64,000 nt of DNA from Prochilodus magdalenae (lineage: Eukaryota; Chordata; Actinopteri; Characiformes; Prochilodontidae): NCBI GenBank assembly GCA_024036415.1, contig JAMWET010003618.1, forward strand, positions 310,001-374,000, read 5' to 3'. Shown in pieces: positions 1-13,794 of the stretch (its first letter is position 1; each line of letters starts with the position of its first letter). A program made the translations under genes and the position numbers. A model generated the notes under the pieces. The model was given only the letters and a program-made list of their open reading frames with translations, was not told the origin of the DNA and ran no database searches.

Positions 1-2339
1 ACTCGGCTACTAGGCACTGCACAAAACAAGCATTTGCATGCCCCTGACTACTTTAACCAAATAGTGAGCAGCATTCAGTGCTCTCCCGTCATGATGAAAG
101 AGGTATGACGCTTAATGAAAATGTAGCTAAATCAGCTGGGGGGAGTAATATTAAGTTGAGTCTGTAGCGAATTTAAATTTGGCAGACAATGGACATCAAA
201 CACTGCTGTATGGTGTTCAGTCTACTGGCATTGCTTCAATGGATCGGTAATAGGTGTCCATATTGTGCCAGCATCAATGCTAATCTTGGTAATGGTGAAA
301 CACTAGTAAAAATATTAAATATATATTTTTAAAATATATTTTGCAGAGTACAGGTTTCCATCCTTTGGATTATGAAACACAGTGGGAACCTCAAACATGT
401 ATAGTGTAATTGTTTCTTTAGATTAACCAATTAAACCATGAGCAGATCTTACTCACTTAACTCACTGCTCTCTGTTAAAAGTAGGGTTAAGCTCAATAAG
501 AGCCAAGTGTGCATTGGTGACTCTAGTCAGGTTTAAAGGCTTTCGTAAGCAAACACAAAAACCAAGAAAACTGTACTTACATACAGAGAGCTCATCATCA
601 CAAAGAGTCATCATCATAAATCAGTGTAAGAGTGTGATTTATAAACAAAAGCTGAGAGACCCAACTCTCATCAATACATGACAAGTAACTGGCAGTCATG
701 CACAAGTTGCCACAACGAGTGTGGCAATTTGTTAAGTTGACTGCATACAAGTCTCAAGATAAAAAAAAAAAGCAAATATGCTCAAAGTAAATGTCGCCTT
801 CTGGGTTATTTTGACATTCTATAGCAGAGTTAACCTAAATACAGACATTTTAAATAAAGCTGCAAGTATATGCAACAGATACGTATGTTAAAACATGTCT
901 CTGAATATTACTGGAGAAGTCGATTAAGTAGCTGCCTAGCTATTAGTCATGCTATCTGTGTATTCCACTTACAGGAGAACATGTTACAGAGAATACAGAA
1001 TTTATTCTGATACATAAGGCTGTATATGCATGGATTTTAACAATAACTATTTAGGCAAAGTGGGCAGGAACAGGATTCCTGCACTTGACATGTTAATTGT
1101 AAGCAAAAGCTAGTTGTTAAGCAGAACCAAAAAGGTAATACTAATAAAATTCTGTAAAAGGTAAACCCCAATACAATTGACCAGTCATGCAAAAACAACT
1201 TGCTATTGTCTATTTGTTACAAGGGGAGGCCTAGAAAGTTTTATCAGGCAAAAGTTCTTAAAATGTTTCTTATAAAGGGGCTAATTTTTAAATCCAGACA
1301 AAAATGTGAAATTTTCCAGCAGAGAACAGATAAAAAAAAATAAATCAGGGAAATTCAACTGCACATCTGTATAAAGAAATACTTAGAGGTTTGTTTTTAG
1401 AATCAGGTCTACCAAAGTAGTCCATGTAAGAGAGACAAGATTACAAAATAATTTCAGAACTGACTGTATCATTTGCACCCATGCTTTGTAAAAAGACACT
1501 TCCTTCTAGCATTGAAGAACAGGTAGCGGGATTGGTTTGGGGTCGATTCACGCCACTCGCAGTAGACTCATATTGCAAGCCCCTTCTATTCAGCAAGTTT
1601 CCTTCCTCAATTAATTTCTCTTTTTCCTCCCCAAATTCTACACAACTAATAATCTTTAGGTCGTTCCACAAATTTCACTCTCAAACAATAATGGCAGCAC
1701 CTCCCACCCCCTCAAACACTTCCAGTCATGCTGTCAAAATCTCACCTCTCTGCCAGCGGGCTTAGCCTCCACCCGATGAGAATGTAGCAGCGCTGCGCTA
1801 GCTCTACAACTCTGCATTCACTCAGCTCTGCCCACATATGACAAAATGCCTTATTTTATGCTGCTCAGATTTTTTAAAAACTCTTAATTCACATCACTTT
1901 TTTTGTTCCTGTCTAGTGTTAGGTCTGCTACATGCTGATCATCAGGTTATTACAAGCACACCAGATTAAACACTTTAACACTAATGAAACAAGCAACGTC
2001 AGTCCATTATTGTTTATATTTATGCCTAAAGGCAAATTTGCTAATTATCCCCATGCAAGTGAAACCAAATAAAACTTTTTCTTTTGAAGGAGGGGAAAAA
2101 AAAAAAAAAAGACCACTAACATGGACAATAATGTCAAAGGCTAATGCTGTTACTCAGTCTGCATTAATACGGCCTACTACTCTTTACAGTAATCCCTGAG
2201 AACAGAGGCATAATCACTAAGCAGCCTAATCCCAACAAATACAGATTGTCTGCCTACTTTCTTTACTGCTGTAAACGAAAACCTATTACAATTATTATCT
2301 GACCGTAATTATGGCATAAAATGCTACTGGAAATTTAGC

Positions 2340-2535
2340 TAAATGTTTATCACTGTTAACTATTGCTGACCAGCAGACATCACTGCCATGTCAGTGTCAA
2401 TGCAGTGCTGAGAAGGGTCCACCACCAAGACAGTGCTCAGTGGTGGTCCCAGCCACTGAAGAACAGGGTAAAAAGTGAAGGGAGGGGGTAAAAAATAATG
2501 CACAAATATGTCCACAAAAGGTATATTTTATATCT
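2340..2535. repeat. Fragment of a dispersed repeat (same family as 22.96-23.63 kb)
   Basis: The words GTCAGTGTCAATGCAGTGCTGAG and GAAGAACAGGGT are arranged as in the larger copy near 23.40-23.50 kb (GCAGTGTCACTGCAGTGCTGAG and AAAGAACAGGGTGAAAG). This marks a diverged partial copy of the same non-coding family. Its full ends are not visible here. Confidence 0.6.
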
Positions 2536-4849
2536 AGTGTATGCCTAGACAGCAACAACAATAAGGAACCATTCATGCCCTACATCATAGTTAGGTAAAC
2601 AGCTTTGCAAGAATTTTCTTAGAAGCATTCTAGTAAATGAGAGGCCATTCCTCCTCTTTTAAAACAGGCATATTACTTCAGAGTATGCATGTTTGTCATA
2701 CACATAGTACACATAATAAATAAACATCATGTTACTCCATGTGTTAGTCATATTAGCTTTACCCAAGGGTGTTTCCTGGGCACCCCGAGTAGTGAAACTC
2801 AACAGATTCTTTTGTGAGTCTATAATAAAGGCAACCAGAAATTCTATTACTGCAGTCATTAGTGTTAGCATGCATGATTTCCAGATTTGTTTTTTTTATA
2901 TTAGGCAAGTTGACTGACATCTTATTGAATTTATTTATGAGTGTGCTTTTTTGTGGCTTATCGAACTATAACGGTTAGTAATTTAAATGTAAAACAAAAA
3001 CAAATCTTGCTAAAAAGTCTGCCACACTGTCTGATTCTACTGCGAAATGAGCTACTGGAAAATTGGTTTCAAGCTAGTACATAAAATAGATTTCAAATAA
3101 AAAATTTCTGCATTTTTGTTTATTTAGACACGGTGCAAACATTTTTAATTACCACTGCCCCAGCACAGAGTTATACTGCTCATCTGTATCAGAACAGACA
3201 GCACAGAATTCTAGCAATTTTGATAAGCTGTGCACTTCTTCATAGTCAGTAGAAACATTTCCAAGCCCCAAGGTATTTCCCAGCTTCAAGGTATAACCAA
3301 TGACATGCAGCAAATGCAACATAAGTGCAACACAATCAACTGTGTGTTTATGCCATTTAGGCTAGCTGATGCTGTCGGTCAAAGCAACATGCAATAACCA
3401 ACGGCAATGGCAATACTTCCAAAGAAAAACAGGGCGAAATGTTTTGCTTCAGGTTGACACAAAGCAACAGGTCCAATTTGAATTCAAACACACATCAATA
3501 AAAGATGAACTGTGAACTGTATTCTCCCAGGGTACATCTGTACTGATAATGGCATTTTGTTATGGGGCTGATATCACGTTCATTTGTACAAATAAATATG
3601 CATCGATACCACCCGACACCAAGTGATGAAAACCTATCGTACAAGGTCACGTTAACGAACAACCAAGTTCATCTGGCAGTTAATGCAGGTCTGCTCACAC
3701 CGCAAAGAGCGGATGCTGTGGTGGTCAGACACAAAGTCGTTGGTCATTCTGCCTTGCATTTTCCTGTTAAATTTGCCCTGTTATTAAATACACGCACAAA
3801 AAAAAAAAAAAAACATCACACCCTCCCCAACATGGGCAATAAATAAATAGAACAGGATATCAAAAGAAACTGTGTAGAATAAATAATGTCTGTATGTGCC
3901 AAATCCACTCTATATTTCTGAACAGAAATGTGACAAATGTTAACACACAGATTTTTTAACTGTCTTTGTCAAATAAACTGTAGAGAGACTGTACAGTCCA
4001 CCCAATCACATCACCACAAGTTTTTGTTTCAGTGCACAGTGTGGTGCAAAGCTGCTGTATCATGGTTTCTCACCATTTTTATTCGGGTAAACATGCTATT
4101 TTCAATGAAATAGCTTTACTGATAACTGGCCATGGACAGAGCTCCCTGTAGGAAATGTTTTATATAGCATGCCAATATATCTCATGGCAGACCAAGTGTT
4201 TTTTGACAGTGTGAGTATATAAATCAGACTTTATTGGTACATGATTTCCAAAAATCACACAGGGGTTGCCTGGCCTTACAGGACATTCAACAACAGCTCA
4301 ACCAGACAAAACGACTAACAAAATGTACCATTCGAAATAGCCTAAGCCGTAACTCGTGCTGCCACTGCACTACAGAATTTGTTGTTGAAAGAGACTGACA
4401 ATCAAAACTATAAAACATACTTTACTTATAGCTGCACAGCAGTAGTGCTCTTCTGATAGAAGCTCTTCCCCGATGCAGCACTACATGATTCTAAACAATT
4501 AACGCGGCTAGAATTAAGGGTCACTGCACTTAATTCTTAACAGGAATCAGCAAGAATTTAAAACTTTGGTTAATGCTTGGTCTGGAAAACAAAATAATTA
4601 ATGAATATTAGAGTACTTTCCAAACCAAAAATTCTAAGCTTCTTTTAACAATAGCAAACTAATGTTTCAGTCAGGGTCTAACAATCTGTGTTCATATATC
4701 ATGATGACTATCATGTTATATAATTTAAATGCATTTATTCCTGACATAATGTTTGGCTTCAAATCATTCTATGAGCTATAAATATATATTTTTTTAAATA
4801 AACCATAGTCACAAGTCCTGCTCCAGTCTGTCCCAGAAAATCTAAAGAA

Positions 4850-5040
4850 ATTTTAGAAGTGGGCACCAACACTGGTCCTTGAGATCTATGCTTTCCTGCT
4901 GAATCCAGCTCCAACTATGATCTTACACACCTGCTCCAGATAATCAGACGCATAACTGTTATATAAGGGAGTGGCAGAATATTAGATGCAGGCTGGAATT
5001 AAACTCTGCAGGAAAGATCTTTAGCTACTACTACAATGCT
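4850..5040. repeat. MITE-like palindromic fragment
   Basis: The left part contains GGTCCTTGAGATCTATG and TTTCCTGCTGAATCCAGCTCC. The right part contains GGAATTAAACTCTGCAGGAAAGATCT, roughly the reverse complement. The internal words ACACACCTGCTCCAGATAATCA are typical of small hAT-type fish MITEs. It is imperfect and old, and both ends are approximate. Confidence 0.5.
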
Positions 5041-7933
5041 ACCAAATTAGAAACATTAGCTTAGCAAGTTCAGCAAGCTTCTGACAAAACACACATGTTT
5101 ATGTCCTATGGTTTGAGCCTAATCCCTTTGACATTACCACATTATTTGCTGTGCAGAAAACAAGTAACTGGAGAAAAGTGCTAATCTCAAACAGGATACT
5201 CGCTGTAGGTTAATAGCAGAATCTAATGCGAGCTGAGAATGCTCTCAGACCTTATATGGTGGATTTTTGGGACGCCAGTGATAATGAGGATGATACTTCT
5301 GAAGTCTCTGTCCTGAAGGTAAGCATAATATCTACAGAATTGTTGATCATAAGTAATTCACTGAAAAAAAACGAAGGTTTTGAATTTACTGCAATGTACA
5401 ATGTTTTAAAAGTAAAACCAGTATGCAGTGGGGCTGCAACAATTCATCAGTTTACTTAGCCTTTCAAATTTTTTTATAATGCAGTGTGTCAATCAGCAAG
5501 CTTGGTTAATGTTTAAGTTAGCTTACCGGAACATGTAGTTGAACTACTCTGACACTAACATATTTACCTTACCTAAAGGACCTGTCATACAAACTAGCAA
5601 CTGCATGTGAACACATCTGAAGGACAGAAATGGTGGGCTATTTGCAGTTTTTGAAAAGAAGGGTGGCAAAACCACTTGAAAAGGTGAGTCAAGTAGTAAA
5701 TTTATGTTTCTACATCAAATCTACACTATAGGCATGGTGTAGGTGATGTGTACCCTACTGTGTAGCCTGAAGCACACCTACTCAAAATGTATCTAACCAT
5801 AATGGTGATGCAGGCCGCAACCGCCTTGATTGGTTCAATTGGTCACATTGTCATTCGCCTTTTGCGCTTCTGTGTTCTGTTCAGTTGGACAAACAAAAAT
5901 CAACAGCTATTAGCTGCAACTCCAGATGTCATCTTTTGTAGGATGCCAAGAAAGTTAACACAGTGGCCTAGAAACCTCATCGTCCACAAGGGTTTTCATA
6001 ACGTGATTGCAAAGCGGTGGAGACAGGCCAAGACAAGTTTAAACGCTCACAATGGCAATTGTCCACAGGCTACCTAGACCTAGATTATTTTGGTCTATTG
6101 TTTCTAGAGCACACTTGCTAGCTAGTACAATCACTAATCCAGCTGAAACTCCTGCAAATTTAAGGAATTAGAACTGTAAATTTAGCTAGATAAGCAGGTG
6201 GACTAACAACACGTTAATCAACAGATTCCTGTTGTTTCTTTGTTTCCTTTACACATCAGAGCATGGGGCAATTTATTGTGTTTATCAGACTTAAGGCTTC
6301 TCTATTATAAAACACTATTAAAAGATATTTGAAGCTGTATCAAAACACATGCCGCTGTAAGTCATTGAATCAGTTATCTGTGTTCTTCCCTGGCTAAAAT
6401 TTTACAAGTCGTACATCTCATGTTGAGTCTCTGGCCAAACAACATGCCCTGTTTCTGCAACATGTTCTATTATTCTTTATTGTTAGCGGTGTGCCAACAA
6501 GTCATGGGAACCAAAATAATGAAAGATGGTAAGGATGTTCTAGCTCTACAGAGATCTTCACCAGAAAAAAAGTGAAACTTTTTAAAATTGTATTAAAAGC
6601 CTGTCACTATTGATAAGTCTTCTGCAATTCAGAAATTCCATAAAGCAGCACCACCTTTAGGTCATGCATGCCATGAATTAGATACATAGGATGCAACTTT
6701 CTGCACAACTATATGCAGATAACCTTAGTGCTAAAGACAAATGTACACTGAGAAAAACACTTTTGGAAATATTAAGTGGGCAAAATAGAATAAGAAGGCT
6801 GGTTGAATACTGTGCCATATAAAGTGTACATTCCGTGAATATCTGCATTCAACTTTAAAGCGTACCAATAAGGTGAGCCTGGCTACTTTTGACAATGTAT
6901 AATCATGGAGCCTTAATCAAAGCAGGCAGTGTTTTCTGGGATACAAATTGCACATCACACTTCCTTAGAAATATCATCCTATGAAATCACCTTGTATCAT
7001 GATATACACTGTATTGTTGATGAGGCAGCAAGTCCCATCCCTAGTATGCAGTGAACGTGATGTTTTTACCACTTCCTTTCAAAGTGTTTCAAACGGCTGT
7101 ATAACCAACTGTTGGTCTCACATTCACTCTCATGACTTCAGGCCTCAAAGTTAGGTGAAATTAGTCATCATTTTAACTTCCCAGAATATTTGGATAAATG
7201 AAAACAAAATGCATAAAAGGAATTCACTCATCCCGGATTGTGAACAAGCTACTGAGGCTAAACAGTGTTCATATGTAACACACTAAACAGCAGAGGTGAG
7301 TGTCTGAGATCAAAAGAGGATTACACATTGAACCAATCTGATTAAAGTCATAAAGGCAAAACAGCAGACTAAACAGGATCATACCACTGCCTAAACAAAA
7401 GCATCCATGGGTCTACACAGTGAGTAAGCGTCTCAATCGGCTTTTTAAAAAATTAAATCTACAGGTGATGTGATAAATTGCTGAAAGGTCAACACCTCTA
7501 ATAAACAACGCTTGAGCTATTCCACTGCTGGGAAACGTGTCACACAAGTGTGCATATTTGAAAACTAGCACTTTTTTTAAACATGGGAATTAATGATTAA
7601 CACTGTCAAGCTGGGACTCTAGTCGTTTGCTTGGGCAGCTCTCGCCATTCGCTGTCATAACGTGCATTAGGCCTCTGCTTCGCTTTGAGCTCTACTATGA
7701 AGCTTACAGGCAGCAGCAAGACACTGTACAGGGAGGTAAGCCAATAGAGTGAATTTTTGGCTTACTGTGTGGTGAGCCTGAAACCAACAATGCTTACATG
7801 CTTCCTTTCAAGTAAACAGCAACATGAATACATGGTGGCACACAAAGCTATTTAGCAGCCAGGTTAGCGTAATCTCTGAACATGAGACATGGATGTGGTG
7901 AGGGTAGGCAGATGTTGGCTTCATCTTGGTTAC

Positions 7934-8046
7934 CTGGGTTCGGGAAGGATGATTTTCTTACTCGCCCGGGCCGCTGGAGTAGATTTACTCTTCTCCATCG
8001 CCATCAAATAGCTGACATCGGCGAGAACTGCTTCTAGGTCCGCCAT
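7934..8046 (-). CDS. grk3: G-protein-coupled receptor kinase 2/3, first coding exon (partial gene)
   Basis: Beta-adrenergic receptor kinases phosphorylate agonist-occupied receptors at the plasma membrane and are recruited by G-beta-gamma. The minus-strand exon starts with ATG at 8046 and encodes 37 residues beginning [19 protein letters not shown] and ending KKIILPEP, the invariant N-terminal helix of GRK2/GRK3. It is followed by codon bases AG and a GTAACC donor (7928-7933), the same phase-2 boundary as in vertebrate GRK2/3. The RGS-homology, kinase and PH domains lie beyond the left edge. GRK2 and GRK3 are nearly identical here. I choose grk3 because cryba4 and crybb1 follow, as on human 22q12. 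A possible alternative is grk2. Confidence 0.85.
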
Positions 8047-8330
8047 CTTCAACCCCGGGTCGACCGAATCGATACAGAACCGGGCGCAGGAAGGTTCGGG
8101 GGAGAATCAGATATGAGAAGGCGGCGGAATCAACAGCAAAAGAGCTCGATGGCAGCGGCAATGCGGGAGTCCGGGGCGAGCATCGAGTCGAGCCTGACGT
8201 TTTCCTTCGTCTGGGTTTTCCAATCTCAAAAAACAGCCATTGTGACAGATAATACAAGATTCAAGCGTAAAAGGGGTGAAAAAAGATAGCGTCTCTACGG
8301 CAAGCGGCGTCGGCTGGCTCTTCGCCTCTT
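8047..8330 (-). promoter_or_regulatory. CpG-rich 5' UTR and probable promoter of the grk3-like gene
   Basis: Upstream of the start codon the sequence becomes GC- and CpG-rich (CCGGGCGCAGG, GGCGGCGGAATC, GGGGCGAGCATCGAGTCGAG and AAGCGGCGTCGGCTGG), unlike the AT-rich surroundings. There is no clear TATA box, as expected for a CpG-island promoter. The transcription start is not resolved. A second CpG-richer stretch near 10.08-10.45 kb could be a further upstream start region. Confidence 0.5.
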
Positions 8331-11136
8331 TTTAAGAGTAAAAAAACATAGCATGAACCAAAGGGCAACAATTCCAAAACAATCGCAGTTGGGTATGATA
8401 AGACCTATGTTTTTCCTCGGCCCCCCACCCCTTGCAGTGAGATTATTGCGTGAGCCCACCTGCTGGTTATGACTGTCAAAATCGAGCTAAGTGAGCAAAC
8501 GTAAATTCACACATGAAAATACTGTGTTAGCTAGCCAGCTAATGTAGCTAGCTATGCGCCCAAGACATAAACTGAGGAGTCCCCTTCTAACAGCCGTCTC
8601 TCTTTCATCCACACAGATGCGGGTGCAAATAGCAATAATAATAACGCACAATAAAACCGAACGATTTACAGTGAATCACAATCTTAAAACAATTCCCAAA
8701 TTTAAAGTTGTGATAAAAATCAAGAGAAAGCCAGCTCACCGCAGGAACTTACAGAAACTGAAAATGGGCGACTTCAGTGTGCTAGCTAATATTTTGCTCA
8801 AATCTTCATAGAAATTAACGACAAGCAACGCCACATTTACGAGCTCACGACAGACCAAATATTCTTCCTCTCCTTCTGCCCTTAGGATACTTCTCTCCCT
8901 ACGACGGAACCAGTGTTAGTTTTCTGTTACGGAACAGACCTTGCTGGGGAAAAAATAAAAATAAAATAATGGCTATCGTCGATGCGACGCAATCTGGTTA
9001 ACTAGCTACCTAGCTAAGTACCCTGCTTCCCAAAGCTAGCGACACGGGCGTGTAGGCTGGCTGGTTTAACAGCCACTACCGAGGCATTAACTTCAACTTT
9101 TACAAAACCGTACTAGCTAGCAGCTGCATCTAGACTGTCAAGCCAGCTACCGCTTCTCCATTTTCTTGGTTGGGTGTTGTTACGACAACTGTTCGTTCGA
9201 CCAACTGAGGCTGTGAAGGGAGCACAAGTAGATCAACGTTACAAGTTCAGGCAAACTGGCTGTTTACAAACTGAGAGCTAAAGCTCGCGCGCCGTCAAGG
9301 AAACTGGTCAAAAATAAATGACACAAAGTTGTAGCTGAAACAGTCTTAGCTACAGCCCAAACAACCTTATCTTACACCAGCCAGACCACAATACTCCGTA
9401 GTGTTCGCTATATAAGGCCTTTTTCCTGAACCGTACGCCGTGCCAGTTAACGTTTTCGTTTTATATTATTGCTATATGACTGGCTACCTGATGGAGGGGG
9501 AGGGGGCGCTCGAAAAGGAAATTAGCCAGATAGCAGCCAAAACGTTAGCTTGCTATGCGAGTTTCTCACCAAGTCTTAGGAAGCGTACATTAAAACGTGC
9601 CCCTGCAGGTTGCTGTTCGATAACCAAGCTGTGAAGTGTCAGCACACCATTAAACGGACTCCGTTAAATAGGAAAACCTGTACTCCAGTAGCTAGCTCTC
9701 TGCCTGGACAAACTTTTTCAGCAAGTCGCTCTAAAACTACAAACTAGCTCTTGCGGAACTGCATTTTCGTGGCTAACACGGTTAGCTGCCTATCTTACAA
9801 ACGACACCCGCCACTTAGCTAGCTAGCTAGCTAACTAGACGGAATACTTAGGTTCTGCGTTGTTGGGCTCTTATAAGATCAGATTAAAAGCCGTGTCAAG
9901 GTAACCTCTTAAACTGCGACACATCCAGCGTTCACTGTACATTCAAAAACAAGGAAATAACCCCTCAGTATTCTTGCTTCTCATCTTCAAGAAATCCCCA
10001 AGTCTGTAGTTAGCATAACGCATCCGCATTCGGGTGGCAGAAAAAGTCTTCCAACTGCACACAGTCGTCCGGCATAATTAATACAAATCCGTCCAAACTC
10101 GGGCGCCTTGCGTTCAGTCCGCTTGTATTAAGCCTCCAGAACGAAAACAGTGCGCCGATATTTTGTCACTTTATCCCGACGAAAGTAGCTAGCGAAAAGG
10201 ACTCCGTGTGCGTCTGCTCGCCTCAAGACCTCGCTAAGCTTCTGTCCGCCGTGAAGTGATTCTCGACTGCTGCTCGCAGACGGGTAGCAGTGCTGGGAGC
10301 TACACTTCCTTTGCGCGAGAACGCGCTGTAAAACACGGCACTGGAGTACCGTCGAGTGGACTGTGGGAGTCAGACGAAAAGCGCCATATTAGCTAAAGGA
10401 AACCTCACTGTATCTCGAAACACAATGCGTTCCCGTTTTAATCTTTGACGACGTCCCATGTAGGTCTAAACCCGGAATCAACTGACAAGCATACTAATCC
10501 ACCCAAGCCGAGCATTTCTCTGCTGCTGATCACGGATGATCTTTGACACGGATTCAGCTGATTTCACTGATTTGTTATTTTGTCACAAACATGTTATTCT
10601 GTGTTTCCCATATCTTAATGAGCAAATCTACCGTAACGTGTGTGCTTTTACAAAGCGTGGTGTGTGTTTTGGCTTTTGACCAAATGGCTCCCCCTGATGG
10701 ATAAATCACGCAAGTCACCTTTGAGTCACTACTCCAGTCGTGAGGGCCCTGTGCTTTGCAGTGGTGCTTTCCGGTCTCATCTTCCAGCCAGCTATCGAGC
10801 CCTGTATAAACCTAACATGTTAAACCAGTGAGAACCTGCAAATAAGGTCTCCGGCTCTAGGATGTAGAAATATGGCTTTAAAGCACAAACATCTATAGAC
10901 CAACTACAGCAGCCAGTGCTGGTAGCGTGTAATGGGCATTGCCTTTGACATTGCTTATGAACACTTTTTGTATTCTGGTTGTATTTGTGTTTTATTTAGA
11001 CAACAATGAACAAATGAAAATTTTAATATCTCTAGGATGGGGAAAAATACGGTTAGAGTAATTTTAACCTAAAGTATCAGCGCAATTGATAGAAGTTGAA
11101 AAATACCAAGAGGTCAGTGAAGTTTAAGAAAGACGG
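8331..11136. other. Intergenic region between grk3 and cryba4, GCTAGC-rich
   Basis: From about 8.5 to 9.9 kb there are many GCTAGC / TAGCTAGC words, including GCTAGCTAGCTAGCTAACTAG at about 9818. The stretch at 10.08-10.45 kb is CpG-richer (CGGGCGCCTTGCG, GTGCGCCGATA, TTTGCGCGAGAACGCGC) and may hold distal 5' UTR or promoter sequence of grk3. A TATATAAGG word lies near 9.41 kb. I find no convincing exon. Confidence 0.4.
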
Positions 11137-11142
11137 TTTATT
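11137..11142 (-). terminator. Polyadenylation signal of cryba4
   Basis: The minus strand reads AATAAA 51 bases after the cryba4 stop codon. This gives a very short 3' UTR, typical of crystallin genes. Confidence 0.8.
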
Positions 11143-11192
11143 CAGCACTGGGCAATGGGATGGGGGGGATAAGAGTTTTTGAGAAGACTGGG

Positions 11193-13794
11193 TTACTGCT
11201 GGATACGCCGGATGGACTGGATCTGAGGAGTCTGACAGTGAGAGCCAAACTCCCTGAAGTGTTTGTACTCCCCAGCGTGGCGGTCGCACTCCATGATGTA
11301 CTGGTATCCACGATAGCCAGGGTACTGGTAGCAGACAAAACTGTGGAAAGAAAAAGCTATTGAAAACCAAAACGAATCTTCCATGCACTATGAGGAAGTA
11401 GATCAGTGGTTGTGAGTGTTTAAGAAACAAAAAAAGCACAATAATAATAATAACAAAATAAAAAACAAATACTTACGCTCCAGAGTGCAGGCGCATGGAG
11501 CCTACTTCATTGTTGCACCAGCCCATGCCCTGCAGTGAGGGGTAGTCATCGCTAAGCTCTCCCTTACGACCCAGGTAGTTCTCCCTCTCATAGATTGTCA
11601 TCCTGCACTCCCTGTGGTTCTGTAATGGCAAGAATACACACTTGTGTTGAGTTTTAGAGCACTAACATACAACTGTAGTGTTATGACAGGATCAAACAAA
11701 TAAGTCCCTTATATAGCTACACATTAATATATATAAAAATATACATATACACACGGCACTGGAATGGAAATTCCATCATCTAAAAATAAAAGTAATAGGT
11801 TGAGTCCTCTAGTACTTAAGAGCATGTCACTGCACATATGTAATACCTTTGAAAGATATACAGTACTGAGGCTGATTCTACTTAAGAAACATATTAATAA
11901 TTAAAGAAGGCAGAATAGCCATCATAGTTATTGCATAGAAATTATAAATAGTATACAGTATATTTACAGTTACATGCTCTTAAGTTCAAGAGAACTAAAA
12001 TCCTACTTCCGAAGAATAAACAGAGTTAGGTCAAATGATTTGTGTAACTTGCAAAGATGAACTGCATGTCTATATAAAAGCTTGGAATCAAATAATCACC
12101 AATAGTCAGACTTTTGAAAACTTACAGCACAGGAGATAGGTCTAAAGGAGGTCATTCTCTCAATGTGGTAGGCATTGCTTCCTCCAAAGGCATCACACTG
12201 AGGGTACTCTCCACGCTCCAGCACAAACTGCTGGCCCTGATAAGAGGGGTGCTCATAGCCCACCCACCTGTGAAGAAGTACTTGTTAGAGGAAGAAGCCG
12301 GCCAAGGATTCATAGCGTCAACATCATCATGCCAAGTATGTAATACCCATGTGTGTTAGTTTACAACTTAGCACTGCTACAACACATTCTATATGTAGTC
12401 ACCCTTATGATTGACTAATTTCCTTCAACACATGAGCTCAGGTTAGTCAAACAGCTGCTACGACCCATTGCGTTAAACCCCTTAAATTGCAAAGCTCTGA
12501 CGACACACACTTAGGGTGTCAGACTCATATCTTGGAAGGCCACAGCACTGCAGAGTTAAGCAAGCTTATTAAACACATGTGACTCAGCTCAACAACTAAG
12601 TAGCAATGCCTTTATGAATTAAATTTGCTATGTTAAAAAGAGTATTAGTAATCACAGAAGAGCTGTGAAGCTCCACAGCTGTGTAGTTATAGATATAGGT
12701 TTCTGACAAATACACTATGGCAGGGGTGCATGACTACATGTCCTGCAGGGCCAGCATTCAACACAGTTTAGCAGTTTCCCTACTCAAACACACTTAGTAA
12801 GCCTAGCTGTTAACATATGAATGTAATCAGGTGTGTTAAAGCAGGTAAATCATCAAAATTGGTTGGACACTAGTTGTGTACCCCTGTACAATCATCCCAC
12901 AAGAAATGACCAATAGGCACAACACACTGTGACATGCACTTACGCTCCGCTCTCTACCCTCAGTGAGCGAACGCTCTCAAAGCCAAACTCCATTACATTG
13001 CAACACTCTGAGGTGAACTCATGATGGCGGCCCTGGAAGCACTCCTCATCGTACACGATGATCTGGAAGATAGAGGTTGAGCACCTTTATAAAAAAAACG
13101 TGCACTTTGGCAATGACTAATTGGGCTAAAGTGTTGATCTCATGAAGTATGCTCTATAGTTTATACCAGTGGTTCTCAACCCGTGTCCTGGAGGCACCCT
13201 TCCCTGCACATTTTACTGAAGTCCCTGCTTTAACACACCTCCTACAACTCTGAAATGGCTTGTTAATAGGCTGGTAAGTTGAATCAGATGTGTTGGGAGC
13301 AGGGAAAGAACTAAAATGTGCAGGGCATGGTGCCTCCAGGACCAGGGATGAAAAACTCTGGTTGGTACTCCTATCGCGTACCTCTGGGTACACTTCTTTT
13401 GGATGGTCCCCTATAGATGCTTATTAATATTGTTTAACCAACATTCCAATAAATATTTAATAATGCAACTGATCTTGAAGTTGAGTGTGAAAGACTCTGA
13501 TCAAATCTAAGCCTAAACCAAAATCTAACGCTACCCTATACCTCAAGACAAAAACTAACCCCACTCCTAAAACAAACTCTAACAATAATGACCATAATAT
13601 CACCAGAGAATGTTAATAATGGGAATATCTGTAGACCATCTATGGGGGATCAAAATAAAGCGTGATCGACCTCTGACAGAGATTTTTAAAGGCTTCTCAG
13701 ACTTGAAGTATAGAAATAAAAATTATTTGTTGCTATGACAAATTAGCAAGCATACCTTCCAATGGCCAGAGAACTTGGTACAATGGTGAGACAT
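11193..13794 (-). CDS. cryba4: Beta-A4 crystallin (complete, 196 residues)
   Basis: Structural lens protein that forms beta-crystallin oligomers in the fibre-cell cytoplasm. Coding exons on the minus strand: 13756-13794 (start [13 protein letters not shown]), 12944-13062, 12126-12267, 11477-11619 and 11193-11340. All four introns have GT donors and AG acceptors and the phases join cleanly. Each of the four long exons encodes one Greek-key motif, two per domain, the usual beta-crystallin layout. The end [18 protein letters not shown] then RRIQQ and stop is the beta-A4 signature. The length of 196 residues equals that of human CRYBA4. There is a short N-terminal arm and no C-terminal arm, as in acidic beta-crystallins. 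It lies head-to-head with crybb1, as in mammals. Confidence 0.96.
12722..12898. repeat. MITE in a cryba4 intron
   Basis: Starts with GCAGGGGTGCATGACTAC and ends with GTTGTGTACCCCTGTAC, which form short inverted ends. In between are AACACAGTTTAGCAGTTTCC and ATCAGGTGTGTTAAAGCAGG. This is the layout of small hAT-type MITEs common in fish. Confidence 0.65.
13166..13362. repeat. MITE with terminal inverted repeats in a cryba4 intron
   Basis: The left end has GTGTCCTGGAGGCACCCTTCC and the right end has GGTGCCTCCAGGACCAGGG, roughly its reverse complement. TGCACATTTTA and TAAAATGTGCA are inverted just inside. This is a near-complete palindromic MITE in the intron between coding exons 1 and 2 of cryba4. 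Confidence 0.75.

Larger units (their letters stand above)
1..7933 (-). other. Intron 1 of the grk3-like gene (no exon found)
   Basis: This stretch follows the donor site of the kinase's first coding exon on the minus strand, so it should be intron 1. That intron continues past the left edge. I looked for the next kinase exon, which should start with a Ser-Ile-Arg-Ser-Val-type sequence, and did not find it. The region is AT-rich, with scattered short A runs, and has no reading frame that looks like a known protein. It carries a dispersed repeat near 2.34-2.53 kb and a MITE-like piece near 4.85-5.04 kb. Otherwise I see nothing distinct. Confidence 0.6.

Noticed and set aside
5226..5320. Exon-like stretch ending in a GTAAGC donor (acidic frame with DFWDASDNEDD)
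   Set aside because: No recognisable family, no convincing acceptor or partner exon, and it lies on plus inside a minus-strand intron. It could be a transposon scrap.
5787..6077. 96-codon plus-strand frame
   Set aside because: No family resemblance or splice context. It may be a decayed transposon piece.
13490..13620. Interstitial telomere (CCTAAC-like words)
   Set aside because: Units are too degenerate and irregular. The same holds for 15.96-16.07 kb.
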